Source: Eonycteris spelaea
Taxonomy: Eukaryota; Chordata; Mammalia; Chiroptera; Pteropodidae
Length of the DNA stretch: 64,000 nt
Direction: 5' to 3'
Assembly (NCBI GenBank): GCA_003508835.1
Contig: PUFA01000105.1
Location: 4,898,001-4,962,000 of the forward strand
Both the position numbers and the translations under genes were made by a program. The notes under the pieces were generated by a model that worked only from the letters and a program-made list of their open reading frames with translations, had not been told where the DNA came from and made no database searches. The stretch's first letter is position 1, and every line of letters begins with the position of its first letter. Shown piece after piece: positions 1 to 11,899 of the stretch.

Positions 1-1434
1 TTACATTCAGATAACCCCGTAGATATACATACATCTGTAAACAGGAATACAGGCGTAAGTGTATATGAAAAGATTTTTGTTATGGCTTGTTTTGAAAAAT
101 AACATATTACGCATACTTTCATGCATCTTGAATTTTTTATCCTCAGCAACAGAAGATGGAATACCTACATACTATGTATTAATGCTCTTAGTCATACTTT
201 TTAATGTCTACTAAATCCTAAATCCTACATGCTTTGTCAATACCAGAATTTTTGTCATTTTTCTATTGAAGTTCATGATGCCATGCCATGTTTGCCTATT
301 ATAAGAGATATTTTCCTATTAGAAACGTTTTAACATCTGTCAAATAATATTTTATTAATACATATTTGTATATGGCATCTTTGGTAGCTATTCATATGTA
401 AATGCCTTTTCTTTTAGAGTTCCTGAGTTTAAAATCTGGAATAGGTATGTATCCTCTAATTCCAGAATGTAGGTGTATTTTTATTCATATTTTTTAAAGG
501 TATGCAGATTGATGTTTTATGCCTAATACTATCTAAATTTTACTTTTAAAATACTGTGAGATGAGTGTCTTTTTTAAAAAAAACTCAGTACCAAGATATG
601 CCAGAACTATTAATTAAATAATATATTTTACAACAAAATGCATTTTAATTATTCTATTCCTATTCTAATACTACATTGATTTAATGATACTGAGTCCACA
701 GTCTGTTTCTCTGTTGAGACATTCCGCATTATTGTTATGCTTTACTATACTTTTCCTGACTACTATAAAAAAAGTAGTCCTGTAAGATAAAATTAACATT
801 ATTTTAAAGAATTTAGAAAAATAAAAATAGCAATAACAACTTTTAGGGGATTCTCACTGTAGCTTAATGTAATAGAAGTTTTCTGAGAACTTGTATTTTT
901 ATAATATGTCTTTCCATCCAACAAAACATTTAAGGGAGTTATCACATCACAGAGAACATTGCAATATTTGAAACCATATCCAATATACTTAGTATATAAT
1001 CAGGCAAATTTTTCACATAAAATAAAGTTAGTACATAAAAATAAATCACATCTATGAATATAAATGAGAGATAGAGATATTTAAATACAGTACAAATTTA
1101 ATATCAAAACGAGAAAACTTCCTTTGTATTGAAAAGTTATGATTAATTTTGATATTAAATTTATATTGGATTTAAATATTGTAAAATACTCTGCATGTCT
1201 ATTTGATCACCATCTTAAATGCTTTGTACAATTATTTTTCATTCTAATTTATTATTATCATTATTAGGTCAATGCAGTCTTGAGAGAGATATGAGACTTT
1301 CTACTTTAGATAAAATGTATATTTTATCAAGATATCCTAAATTCCTAATTATTATTGATTTTGGTGTTTATTTCACACCTCATCAAAGTCTATTATCATC
1401 ATATTTTCATTATCCATTTTGTTACCATTATATA
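1..1434. other. AT-rich DNA, no feature recognised
   Basis: I see no gene, RNA or repeat family here. Open frames are short, are interrupted at the density expected by chance for AT-rich DNA, and encode low-complexity peptides. Old decayed repeats may be present but are not recognisable by eye. Confidence 0.6.
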
Positions 1435-1909
1435 CACAGTAATCTCTCCTTATTACCAGCTATACTTTTCAGTTTCAGTTACCCGTGGTGAACTACAGTC
1501 TAAAATACTAAATTGAAAGTTCCAGAAAAAATCAATTTATAAGATCTAAATTGCCCACCCTTCTGAGTAGCATGATGAAATCTTACACTGTCCTGCTCGG
1601 TCCTGCCCAGGTCGTGAATTTGTCCAGTCTGTCAATGCTGGTATCAAGATACCATATTCCCCTGCTAGTCACTTAGTAACCTTCTCATTGTCACATCTAC
1701 TGTCGCAATACCACACTGCTTATGTTCAAGTAACCCCTATTTTACTTATGGCCCCCAAATGTAAGAGAAGTGATGCTGACCATTTGGATATGTCAAAGAG
1801 AAGCTGTTAAGTATATGCACGTATAAGAAAATCACAGTATATGTAGGCTTCAGTACTATCCACGGGAGATTTTGGAATGTATTCCCTGTGAATAAGGGGA
1901 ACTACTGTA
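1435..1909 (+). mobile_element. Internally deleted Tigger1-like (pogo/mariner superfamily) DNA transposon
   Basis: Both ends are visible. The left end starts CAGTAATCTCTCCTTATTA near 1437. The right end, read on the minus strand from 1907, starts CAGTAGTTCCCCTTATT, so the two ends are imperfect terminal inverted repeats, and TA lies outside each. The body resembles the Tigger1 5' region as I recall it: a segment about non-complementary pairs of GTGATGAAATC and CACTTAGTAACC blocks, then the transposase start at 1748, where ATGGCCCCCAAATG opens a frame reading MAPKCKRSDAD before decay and a stop. Sequence then jumps to the 3' terminal region (near 1830-1907), so most of the transposase gene is missing. 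Non-coding fossil; old, judged by the many changes between the two ends. Confidence 0.75.
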
Positions 1910-2094
1910 AATATTTATATGTTTTATTATTGCTTTTGATTTAACTTCTACTCACCTGACATTATTATTAATAGCTCCATTCTTGCTTTTGTGCTTCTAA
2001 TTTTCTAGGATGTTTTCCTCCATCTCCCCAGAAATTTCATACCAAAAAAATGATATTCTAGTCGATTTTTACAAAGAATAAATTACTGTACTTA

Positions 2095-2290
2095 ATCTTC
2101 TAAATAGGTAAGGTTAAGCTGAGGTAACTAACGACCCTGGTCTCTGAGTATCAGGACAATAAAGGTTAATTTTTCATTTATATTTTATAACTAGTTCTGA
2201 CTGGGCCTAGAATGTACACCATCTGGACTTCACTCAAGGACATCGGTATGATTAGGGCAGTTGGATTTGATAGTGATATTAATTTCAAAT
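2095..2290. repeat. Possible degraded interspersed repeat
   Basis: This stretch is slightly richer in G and C than its surroundings and contains words such as ACAATAAAGGTT followed by a weakly repeat-like block ending near 2290. It is reminiscent of a common mammalian MER/LTR-type repeat, but I cannot name the family. From 1910 to 4383 I recognise nothing else. Confidence 0.25.
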
Positions 2291-4383
2291 CATGATTATC
2301 TGTTGTTAGTACACGTTGCATTTTTAGCCTATAGTCTTTACAGTAAGAAAACACTTATATAAAACCCAGCAGAAACTTGAATAATTTAAGCATTATTGAT
2401 GATGCTTTTGTGAGTAAAACTTTTTTATTTTTATAATTTGCTACGAAGCCCTACAAAATGAAGATTTTATAAAAATTAAACATTTTATTTACATATTGGG
2501 CTCATCTATACAGAAATAAGCTCAAGGTCAGACAAACATCAGAGCTAATACATATCTGCATGTATAAGGAAACTAGATGATTATTTCATTTGGGATTATA
2601 GTTAATAAAAGCATTTGTGAGAACTGTGAATATAAACAGTTTTTATCAATTACATATAATAAAAATACGGTGGCTTTTGATTTAGATCTGTACTTCCTAC
2701 TCATTAAGGAAAATGAAATAGTATTTAACTAGTGGTCCAAGAGAATACACCTCACAGTGATGCCTTGGGCTTCTTCTATTGTGGATGATACTTATTTGGT
2801 ACCTCTTTAGCCCTTTTTAATAATTACTTGAAGTCACTGTATTTTATGATCTCAAGCAGAATCTTCATCTTCAATGTTTTCACACACTGACTTCTACAGA
2901 AATTTTTTCCCTTTTCTTCTCTCTGAAATTCTGGCTGTCCATGTTACTGGTTAATAACTATAGATTCGTGATGCTAAAAAGCCTTCTGGCTCTTTTTAGC
3001 CTACCTGTGCTGTGTCTATGTTCTGTATATTGAACAATGAGAAAGACATCAAAAAACTCAATAGGTGGGAATCACTTCCTGCTTGTAGTCATATTTGAAA
3101 AAAGAGTCTCCTATTGTGAAATATTATTAAACTCCAAGCTAACATACTTCTGAGGCACTGCTCTTCAAAGTATTCATCTTCCATATGTGACTAACATTTA
3201 TTTAAAACAATATTTATGTAAGATATATGAACATTCCTTCCATTTAAATAAAAGTGAATTTATGGTTTATTTTTCTATTTATAGTAATCAATTTCAATTG
3301 CTATTTGAGCACTTTCCTTTAAGAATGCAGAAATAAGTGAATTAATACTCAATATTCAATCTTTTATCAATAATTTAAAGAATGACACAGATTTATTTTT
3401 CATGAGCAACTAAAAAGGAATTAAATTTGTTTTACTGTAAATGTTATATATATTGTTTATTAGTAATAGTCTGAAGCATTAGAGTAGAATTAAAAGTATG
3501 TCTTTATAGATCTGCCACACAGTATCATAGAAAGCAGGATTTTATAGATTGTAATGAAGCATTTCATAGAATGTTTTTGAAAGCATTTTTCTAATTGCCT
3601 ATCAATATATAAATACTTTCAAATAAAATTATATTGCAACAGCTTTCAGAATTCCATTATTTCTCAAAAATAATATAATAACAAGCCGGAACCAAATGAC
3701 ATCTTTTAAAAAGTAACAGTATAAAGTGTCTTAAATTTCTATAACAATGGAAAATGAAAAGATAAACAGTTTGAATTCTAGTTTTGTAAAACCCTTATGA
3801 AAATAGCATGTTTTCCAAATGTTCTGTCTAATGTTTGAACAGATATTTCCTATGTTTAGGAATTCAGGGACTCTATATATACTCTTCTATTTAATACTAT
3901 ATATTATATGAAAATTAAGACTCTAGTAATCTTCACAGACTCTTGCCATTTGACAATGAGAAAGCATAATAACAAATACATATAGATCAACAGTCAATCA
4001 TTTCAAATTGCTGTAAAGGCTATCCTATTCTATAAAAATAGACTCAAGTTATGTCTTATTTCTTAAATAGTCTTTAAGAATACTATGTATTATATATAGT
4101 ATATACTAACCATATATTCAACATTACTATGTTCAAGAGTACATAGGTATAAATCAAATATAATTATTGAAAAAATATCTTTAAATTTATGTGAGTGGAA
4201 TGGTCCAATTATTTTGTGATACTAAATGAAAACCGTATGAAACATAATTTTCTCTCTCAATTTGACCCTAACTCCAACACCAATACTGAGGGGAAAAAAA
4301 AACAAATAAACAAAATAAAACATTCCAACAACATGTATGATTCTAAATGCAGTATTAACTTTAATTTTAATATTTTACTGTGC

Positions 4384-4394
4384 TCTATCTATCA

Positions 4395-4437
<43 letters not shown>

Positions 4438-4470
4438 ATCTATCTATCTAATCTATCATCCATCTATCAA
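4384..4470 (+). repeat. (CTAT)n microsatellite
   Basis: Tetranucleotide CTAT repeated about 12 times without interruption, flanked by imperfect copies (CAAT, CATC variants) up to 4470. Chance open frames across it encode a meaningless Ile-Tyr-Leu-Ser repeat and were not called genes. Confidence 0.95.
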
Positions 4471-4662
4471 GAGAGGGAGAAACTTTAAAATAAAGATATT
4501 CAAATTTCTGATTGGGTCTTATGAATGAGCACTCTGAACATTACCTATACTTTTAAAGAGGGAAATATTTTAAACATATAACTTACAAAATATTTCCTTA
4601 ACTCATTAAAGTATTTTGTATTTCACCTCCAGTCAAAAAATCTATCACAACACCCGGACAAT

Positions 4663-4678
4663 CATGCATACGCATACG

Positions 4679-4726
<48 letters not shown>
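4663..4726 (+). repeat. (CA)n microsatellite with CATACG lead-in
   Basis: A few ATACGC units (4663-4682) run into an uninterrupted CA dinucleotide repeat of roughly 22 units. This is a standard mammalian CA microsatellite and is likely to vary in length. Confidence 0.95.
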
Positions 4727-4727
<1 letters not shown>

Positions 4728-6380
4728 TATGATTCAACCAGTTTAATATATGGGTCAATATTCAGTTCCAGAAAAACTGAACCTACTAAAAGTAGTGTAA
4801 ATTTAAGGGAAATCATTTCAGAGTTTCAGATAATTTACAAGTTCTTTTGGGACTTACTAAAGAAAACAAATTTCTGGGCATGATTACCAAAATCACATCG
4901 TCTAGCTCAAATGCAAGAAGGAATTCTTCTCATAGTACCATAAGGAAGCTTAAGAGCAGAGGGATAAATATGAGCTGAAGAAAAATGAGTATCAATGATC
5001 TGAAAGGTAATATTAAACAGTCTAACAAACATGTATTTGGACTCCTAGAAAAAGAATATATATAGACAACATTTTTGAACAAAGAAAAGGTTTTAGCAAA
5101 ATAAGTTCTATGTTTAATAAAACCTGCCAACATAAAGAGACAATGGTCAATAATATTAATCTTGCTTCCCATGTTATACACACATTCAAGGAACTCTGTA
5201 TCTCTCATTTGAAACATTCATTTCTATTGCAGTTTAAAAATTACATCAGCTTCCTCCACCAATCTGTTAATTATATGAGGGTAATTTCTCATGTTTATCA
5301 ATGTAACTGTATCTGCTAGGGCTTGGCACAGATTTATTGAGTGAATAATTATTGATTAGTGATCATGGCAGGGTACAAAAATAACAGTGAGTAAACTGTT
5401 AATGAATAGTGGTCAACATAAGTTACAAGATAATATTTTCTGACTTAGGTGTAGATTATGTATCTTTCCAATTTCAGGAATCATTTTTAATAGACATATG
5501 GAAAGTGTTATGACTGGTATAGTTACAAGACTAAATAATAAGTTGGATCTTATAAATGCAATGTATTTTCTGGATGATTCAGTGTAAAGCTCAGAATCAT
5601 AAAGAGAATGGAACAGATCAAAAAGCAAAACTACGGAGGCAGAAAACAGATCAGTGGCTTGGGTGAGGGGTTGTGCTTGACTACAAAGAGGAAAAAGGAG
5701 ACATTTTGGAGTACAAGAATTTGCTAATCTGATTTTGGTGTGGTTCTATGACAATGCATTGCTCAAAACTAAGAACTGTATACTTTTACTGCTGTAAGCA
5801 TCTTAATAAACCTGACTTAAATAAAATAAAAACAATGAGACAAAACTCTATTGTGCTCCTTCTAATTGCAACGAGGTTTGAAATGTGGTATTTTTATTTA
5901 TCAAATTAAATATTTTACACATGTTAACATATTTTGTTAATAAAATATATTTCAATCTCTACACATTTTTAAAAAGTTTTTGCTGTTATTTATATGTTAA
6001 ATTTATTTTGGACAGTGGATGTGGTCTTTGGTTTATGCATGTTATATGGTCAGTCTGTGTTAATGTTCTGTTTTTTTCTTACAGATATTGTTAACTTTCC
6101 TATTGTTCATCTCCATAAACCTTATCTCTAATAAAATAGAGCTTGTTAATAAAGCTCTATTAATAAAGTTTGTAGATACTTTCTTGTTTGTTTTAATTAC
6201 TAGGTCAATCAGTTACTAGAAAAATGTGTTAAAATAAAGATCTAGGATGGAGACTCTTCTAGCTACTCTTTCTAATTCTGTTAAATACACTTTTATAATT
6301 TTGAAGCTCCCTAATGATTTGTAAACAAGTTTGAAATTTTTATAAGTGTATTATTTTTTAAAAAATAAAAAAATGATACT
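4727..6380. other. AT-rich DNA, no feature recognised
   Basis: No gene, structural RNA or clear repeat is recognised. The short frames on either strand have no family resemblance. Confidence 0.6.
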
Positions 6381-6384
6381 GTGT

Positions 6385-6880
6385 AGTCAGACAAATGTTC
6401 CCCACTTCCCTTAAAAAATATCCATGTCCTAATCCCTGGAAACCATGCATATTGCCTTATATGGAAAATAAAACAAAATATAAAAAAATCAAAATGATAC
6501 CTTTGTAGATGCAGTTAAGAAAAATGACATGGAGAGATTATCCTAGAGTATCCGTATGAGCCAGAAATGCAATAATATGGATCCTTACATGAGGGAGGCT
6601 CTGGATATGCGACTAGATACTGAGGAAGTTGGGATATAAAGAAACAGCCAGGAGAGGCTTAAGGATGCCGGCCTTGAGGATTAGAGAGATGCAGCCACAA
6701 GCCAAGAAACGCTGACAGCCACCAGAATCTGGAACAGGCAAGGAGCCTAGGCTTCTTAGGGACTCCACAGGGAGCAGGCTCCTGCTGTCACCTTGATTTG
6801 GGCCCAAACGGATATCACGTTTGTATCCTTCAGAGCTATGAGACAGCAAATTCCTAATATTATAAGCTATTAAATGTATG
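6385..6880 (+). mobile_element. MaLR-type solo LTR (MLT1-like)
   Basis: The order of sequence blocks is that of an MLT1-class LTR: a segment with ATGTCCTAATCCCTGGAA near 6424, a GGAGATTATCC block near 6534, a GAGAGATGCAGCCACAAGCC block near 6685, CACCAGAATCTGG near 6720, and CTGTCACCTTGATTTGGGCC near 6785, followed by a region ending in an AATAAA-like tail area. MaLR LTRs are nonautonomous retrotransposon remnants mobilised by ERV-L in early mammals. No internal region or second LTR is seen, so this is a solo LTR. It is slightly GC-richer than the flanks, and the chance minus-strand frame through it is not a gene. Confidence 0.65.
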
Positions 6881-7807
6881 ATAATATTTTGAGAATCCTT
6901 CCTCCCCAGATACTCTCTTCAATAATATTGATCTTTTTTTAAACTACAATAGTCTAATATTAGCGGTAATTTGGTTATTAATTACCTGGGCTATTGTTTG
7001 ACCCTTGACTTTCAGTCTATCGACGTTCCTATGATTTTTGTGTGTCTTTTTCAACAATTTATTGTTTGGTTTTAATCTATCTTGGTATCTTTTGTCTTTT
7101 AGCTCCATATCTAGTCTGGTAATGTTGAACATGAATATGGCTATTATTTGGACTGAACGTACTCTCACATTTTCTGCTACTAGTCTTAATTTTTAATTTT
7201 TTTCCTAATCTTCGTAAGAATTAAGGTTTTTCTATTCTATTTCTATTTTTTTTATTTACTATTTAGAATGCCAAATATTTCAGTGATTGTTACAAGAATT
7301 TAAAAAGACATAAATTATCGAAACTAAATTTAAAGATATTTACTTTCTGTACAATAAGAATCTTAAAGCATTTTATTTACAATATTCTTTTGCTGATTCA
7401 GACGTTCTTTGGTCAGTGTTGCTTTTGTTGATTACCAATCATTCAAATTTTAAAAATATATATTTTTATTTTAAGGAATCGATTTAATTATTTTACACTC
7501 TTCTTTTTTTTCTTTACTTGTCAAACTTACTTATATAATTTTTCTAGGATTTCAGACCTTCCAAAAATATATCTTTCACCACTTTCTTTAATAAGGGTTT
7601 ATTTGTATTACATCTTTCATAGTTATTTAGAAAGTGAAAAAAGGTCCTTACTCATTGAATGGTAAAAACATGTATAGATGTAAGTTATAATTTATTTTCT
7701 CACAAACAGATTCCCATGTGCAGTGCACTGGTGTGGATGTGCCTCATTTTAGTAACTGTTGACACTTGAGTTTTTTCTTGTATATAAGAAAACGTCAGTG
7801 GCAAAAT
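6881..7807. other. AT-rich DNA, no feature recognised
   Basis: No gene or repeat family is recognised here. Confidence 0.55.
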
Positions 7808-7891
7808 CACACTTTTCAAATTTTCAAGTGTGTAATGAATCTTTTTATTAGAGAATACGTTTCAGACAGAGAAACGTATTCTCTAATAAAA
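7808..7891. repeat. Pair of adjacent inverted repeats, one a perfect 21-bp stem
   Basis: The main hairpin has a left arm at 7843-7863 (starting TTTTATTAGAGAATACG) and a right arm at 7871-7891 that is its exact reverse complement over 21 bases, with a 7-base loop AGACAGA. Just upstream, CACACTT and AAGTGTG (about 7809-7833) form a second, shorter inverted repeat around a TTCAAATTTTC centre. Perfect arms this long are unusual in DNA whose other repeats are heavily mutated, so the duplication looks recent. No RNA gene family matches it. Confidence 0.85.
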
Positions 7892-8219
7892 GGGGTGTTA
7901 GCCTTTCCTCGTTGACTACCGAAGGTCAAGTTACTTGGTAAAGCATTCAGAAAAACAGGAGACCATGTTACCACTTAGGTAACTTTCTAACAGAGATTTG
8001 AGTGAGCTTAGATACGAACTAAGATCTCTTAATTAGACGTTAGCTAACAATTAGGTGACCATTTTGTCCACATCAATTTTTACTACAAAATGAAGGCATA
8101 TGGATCCTGAGGAGTTATATTCATATATAAAAAAACTAAATGCATGCAGCTTTAGGGAGAGATTGTTCAATTTTTTTTTAATAAAAGACAATTATGCATA
8201 TATAAATATATAAATAAAA

Positions 8220-8745
8220 GTGGTAGATAGCATCTGAAATGGCCCTGTTTCCTAGTATTTATACCCATGTGCAATCTCTACCTCTTGAGTGTGAGCTGGA
8301 CCTCATGTCTCCCTTCTAAGAAACAGATATGGCAAAGGTGATTAAATGTCCTCTTTGAAATTAGATTACAAAATGACTGGGACTTTTTTCTCTCTCCTTC
8401 CTTCCTTCCTCGCTCTTTCTTAGTTCTTGTTTAGAGTGACTCAAGCAGCAATATTTGTAGTAGACCCACATGGCAAGGAACTGGTATCTCCTCCTCACTG
8501 CAAGTAAAAGCTAACATCCCTGTGACTGAGTTTGTAAGTGGTGCTTCCCAGCCAAGCCCAAAGATGACTGCAGACCTGCTTCACACTTTGACTCTAGCCT
8601 TGTAAGATATGGAGTTAGAGGCATCCAACTAAACTGGACTCAGTTTATTGACCCGCAGAATCTGCAAGATAATAAATGTTATTTTAAGCCATGAAATTTG
8701 GGGGTAATTTGTTATGAGGCAATGGATAATTATCTAATAAAATAT
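8220..8745 (+). mobile_element. MaLR-type solo LTR, second subfamily
   Basis: Recognisable blocks in order: GCATCTGAAATGGCCCTG near 8229, CTCTTGAGTGTGAGCTGGACC near 8282, GGCAAAGGTGATTAAATGTC near 8332, GACTGGGACTT near 8374, a CTTTCCTTCC pyrimidine stretch, CACATGGCAAGGAACTG near 8467, and the 3' region AGATAATAAATGTTATTTTAAGCC near 8666 followed by TTTGGGGGTAATTTGTTA. The AATAAA-TTTTAAGCC ending is typical of MLT1-class LTRs. Assignment is by memory of the consensus; no second LTR or coding region accompanies it. Confidence 0.6.
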
Positions 8746-10017
8746 GCATTAAAATATAACTTGCTATAATTTTGTTCTTATCAATAATTTGTAGTCATTT
8801 CTATATTTGCTAAATTTACATTTGATTCCCCTAAATCTTGAATGATATTTTATTGTTTTACAACTATTTTTAATAGCATATCATGGTAGAATATATCCCA
8901 GCTTGGTTTTGGGGAACAATGGCAAAAGGGTCTACTATTAGAGAAGAATAAAATACCCCCCATTTTCAATTAATTTAATTAGTTCCTTGGCCAAGAATTA
9001 AAGTAAATATGTTTCAGCTACGAATTTGCTTATTTTTATTATGGAGACACTATGGGGATTTCTGGAATTATACATTTCATTCACAGACACAAATTGTTTT
9101 ATATATGATTGGTTAATTTCTCTTCCTACAAGATAATATCTTAATTTTGTTTTTCAACAAGTCTGTTTTGATATCATTAATAGCTACTAGACAACTATTA
9201 TCATAAAGTTATTATAAGAATCTAAAATTTCAAAATATTGATTATATGATATACATATTGACATTCTATTGTTTGAAAACCAAATTCAAAACAAACATAA
9301 TTTAGTTTGATAATTGATGTTTGCACAAATGGTATTAAATGCATCACACAGTATAGTAACATAGTCTATTCTTCTAATCTTGCTTTGCGTGAGAAACAAA
9401 ACAAAAACTCACTCTTGACACTGAAAGTAAACATACAAGCTTTCAAATTGTATAATGTTCTAATTTACTTTAAAACTACTTGGACAATGTGCAAAAAAGA
9501 AGATTTAAAAATGAAGATGAGCTTACATCCAGATCAAAATGAGTTAAAATAGATTAGGGAAATAAACAAGTAGGAAGGCTGAAGGTTTATTTTCAGAGCC
9601 TATAATATGACTTCAGTGAGTACAGCTCTGGTGTAATGATCAGTGTGTGTGGTTTAGGCTTATAATAAGGATAGATAGCTATGCATACACCTTTGCCCAT
9701 TTTTAGCAGTAAAAGCTCCTTTCATCTGAAATATCTATAATTGAATCGATGGTTTATCAATTGGACAGGAAACAATTCTTGACTTCGGTCTTGACTTCTG
9801 GTCTAAGATTTGGTGAGCCCTTCATACTTCTGGCTGAGAAAAATGATAGGATTCATGTAATTTCTGCAATTGGTGACTCTGAAGAACCCAACAGCGGGGT
9901 GAGAAGGTCAGAGAGCACTGGCCACATAGATGGCTCAGATTAGATAATATGTCAACTATTTATTTAGATAAGTATTATATTTTGATATAAATATTGAACA
10001 TGCTATGTGTAGCATTG
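8746..10017. other. AT-rich DNA, no recognised gene
   Basis: A 64-codon frame on the plus strand at 9749-9943 has a less repetitive composition than most chance frames, but it resembles no family I know and lacks splice or promoter context. I do not call it a gene. Otherwise nothing is recognised. Confidence 0.5.
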
Positions 10018-10020
10018 TTA

Positions 10021-10284
10021 AAAGTGAAGAACTTGTCTACAGACATGCCACCCTGAACAAGCCAATCCCATCTAATCTCGGAAGCTTAGCAGGGTCAGGC
10101 CTGTTTAGTACTTGGATGGGAGACCACTTAGGAAGACCAGGTGCAGTAGGCAGAAAAAAATAAAAAATAAAGAATTGTAAGCTGACAAAGTCTTTGCAAT
10201 CTGTGAGGTCAACCAAGGGTTGCCTTGCCTAAAAAAATAAATAAAATAAAGTAAAATAAAATAAATTTAAAAAATGAAGAATTT
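10021..10284 (+). mobile_element. 5S rRNA-derived SINE, copy A (with target-site duplication)
   Basis: Bases 10035-10151 align along almost the full 121-base length of vertebrate 5S rRNA, including the internal promoter words GCTTAGCAGGGTC and ACTTGGATGGGAGACC (A-box and C-box regions bound by TFIIIA/TFIIIC in true 5S genes). An A-rich linker follows, then about 60 bases unrelated to 5S (10171-10230), then a long A-rich, AATAAA-type tail to about 10270. Flanks AAAGTGAAGAACTT (10021-10034) and AAAATGAAGAATTT (10271-10284) match at 12 of 14 positions, which indicates a target-site duplication from L1-type retrotransposition. A plain 5S pseudogene would not carry the extra body. 5S-derived SINEs are known in mammals from fruit bats. 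The copy is not expected to make functional 5S rRNA. Confidence 0.8.
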
Positions 10285-10285
10285 A

Positions 10286-11479
10286 TCAGGTATAAAATAT
10301 TAGGTCAATTTCAGAAAAAATACTGAAAATTAGTAGTGAAAACTATTAATTACTTATCTAGTATACACATAATAGAATAAAATTACTTTAAAAAGATTAT
10401 ACAATGATATATTCTAGAGAAAAGAACGTTTCTATTTATTTGAAAAATGGGAACAGATTATATTTATTTCAGGTCATACAGAATTGAGCTTAATACATAC
10501 TTGCTTTAAAAGTTGGAAGGAAATACATTTTTAGCTGGATTAATTCAACATGTATTACAAATAAGATTTTTCATTAAATCTAGTTGGTAAAAGTTTCATT
10601 GGATTTTTCTCTGTGTATTTATGTGTATTTATCCTATTTTCATACCCTTTAAAGTTAAAATTTTCACTGTCCTTCAGAAAACTTTGACTATGTCAAGGGT
10701 GTATTTATTTCTGTTGTATTTCTTCACTAATTTCCATGATGTCTGCATGAAAGACATAAAGAAGTGAAACTGAATAAAATAAAGAATATATCCAGCACAA
10801 TGGAACTTGGCTCACAATTCAAGGAAAAAGTCTCCAAGAAAAGATGAAAGACAGCATGAAAATTCAGAACAAAAATGACAAAAATATAACTGAAAATGTT
10901 ACCAGGGCCAATATTCATAACCCTCCTAAATAAATACATTCTTCTGTCAGGCTTAAATTCTAAGAATGAAGACTTTTTAAAGCTATGCAATTATAGGTAG
11001 AAATGTGAATATATAAATCTTTCTGAAGATGAAGGAACACCATAGTATGTATTAATTACTGCAACATCCTAATCTATAATTTCCTTATATTACATTCTTC
11101 ATTTCTTCCATAACATCAGTACATAACCATCAGTACATAATATTAATTGATTTTTCTATTTTGTACAGCCCACTGGTTACCTGAATAATACAAACTAAAT
11201 GATTACATTTATAATAAGAAACAAATCTAATTATATAATTCCCCACCTCAGAATTCCAGTGGTTGCCATGGAATAATTGAATTCCTTACTATGGAAATCA
11301 TTTTTTCCCATTTCTGTGTCCATCTGCCCTCAAATGTTTACCTGTGTTTGTTCAATTTTGGTTAAATTTGAAATAAGCATCGTCCACAAGGCTTGTCTCA
11401 TTTTTTAAATTTCTATATTATTTCTCAATCTTCTATCTAGAATAATGCACCCTCTGCAAAACTCCTGCTACTTCAAATA
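10286..11479. other. AT-rich DNA, no feature recognised
   Basis: No gene or clear repeat was identified by eye. Confidence 0.55.
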
Positions 11480-11552
11480 GATAATATATATATATATATG
11501 TAGATGTATATGTGTATATATATATACACACATATATGTATATATACATATA
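11480..11552. repeat. TA/TG-rich microsatellite with palindromic core
   Basis: Alternating TA steps interrupted by TG, CA and ATG units. The centre (about 11506-11535) can fold on itself because GTGTATATATA is followed by TATATACACAC. Confidence 0.85.
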
Positions 11553-11899
11553 AACACTTCAAAACTCATCTTAAATATCAATTTTTATATGACTTGCTTT
11601 TCCCAGCATCTTTAATAATCATGTGAATATCTAAAATGGAGTTGCATGAAAAACTATTGAATCGAACATAGCTTTTCTTATGATGCTCAATCCAGAAGCC
11701 AATTCCTTTGGAAAATAATCTTTATCACTTGGAACTTATTAAAGTAAATTCATATCTTTTGGTTTACAATAGCATAGATTCACTTTTCTCCTTTTCCTCC
11801 CCTCTATACAAAGCTAAATAAAGTGGAAATAAGCCAGAACAATCATAAAAAAAAAGACTGAAAATTGAAAGAAGAAAGTCAACTAGTTAGGGACATCAA

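Noticed and set aside
840..880. GTAGCTTAAT word suggesting a mitochondrial tRNA fragment
   Set aside because: The match is about 10 bases and neighbouring mitochondrial sequence is absent.
4195..4528. Two overlapping open frames encoding Ile-Tyr-Leu-Ser repeats
   Set aside because: They are translations of the CTAT microsatellite and have no gene context.
9749..9943. 64-codon plus-strand frame with varied composition
   Set aside because: No recognisable family, no splice or promoter context, and a length common by chance in 64 kb.
10035..10151. Functional 5S rRNA gene
   Set aside because: It carries many substitutions at positions constant in vertebrate 5S rRNA, has an A-rich tail and target-site duplication, and lacks the T-run terminator directly after the gene.
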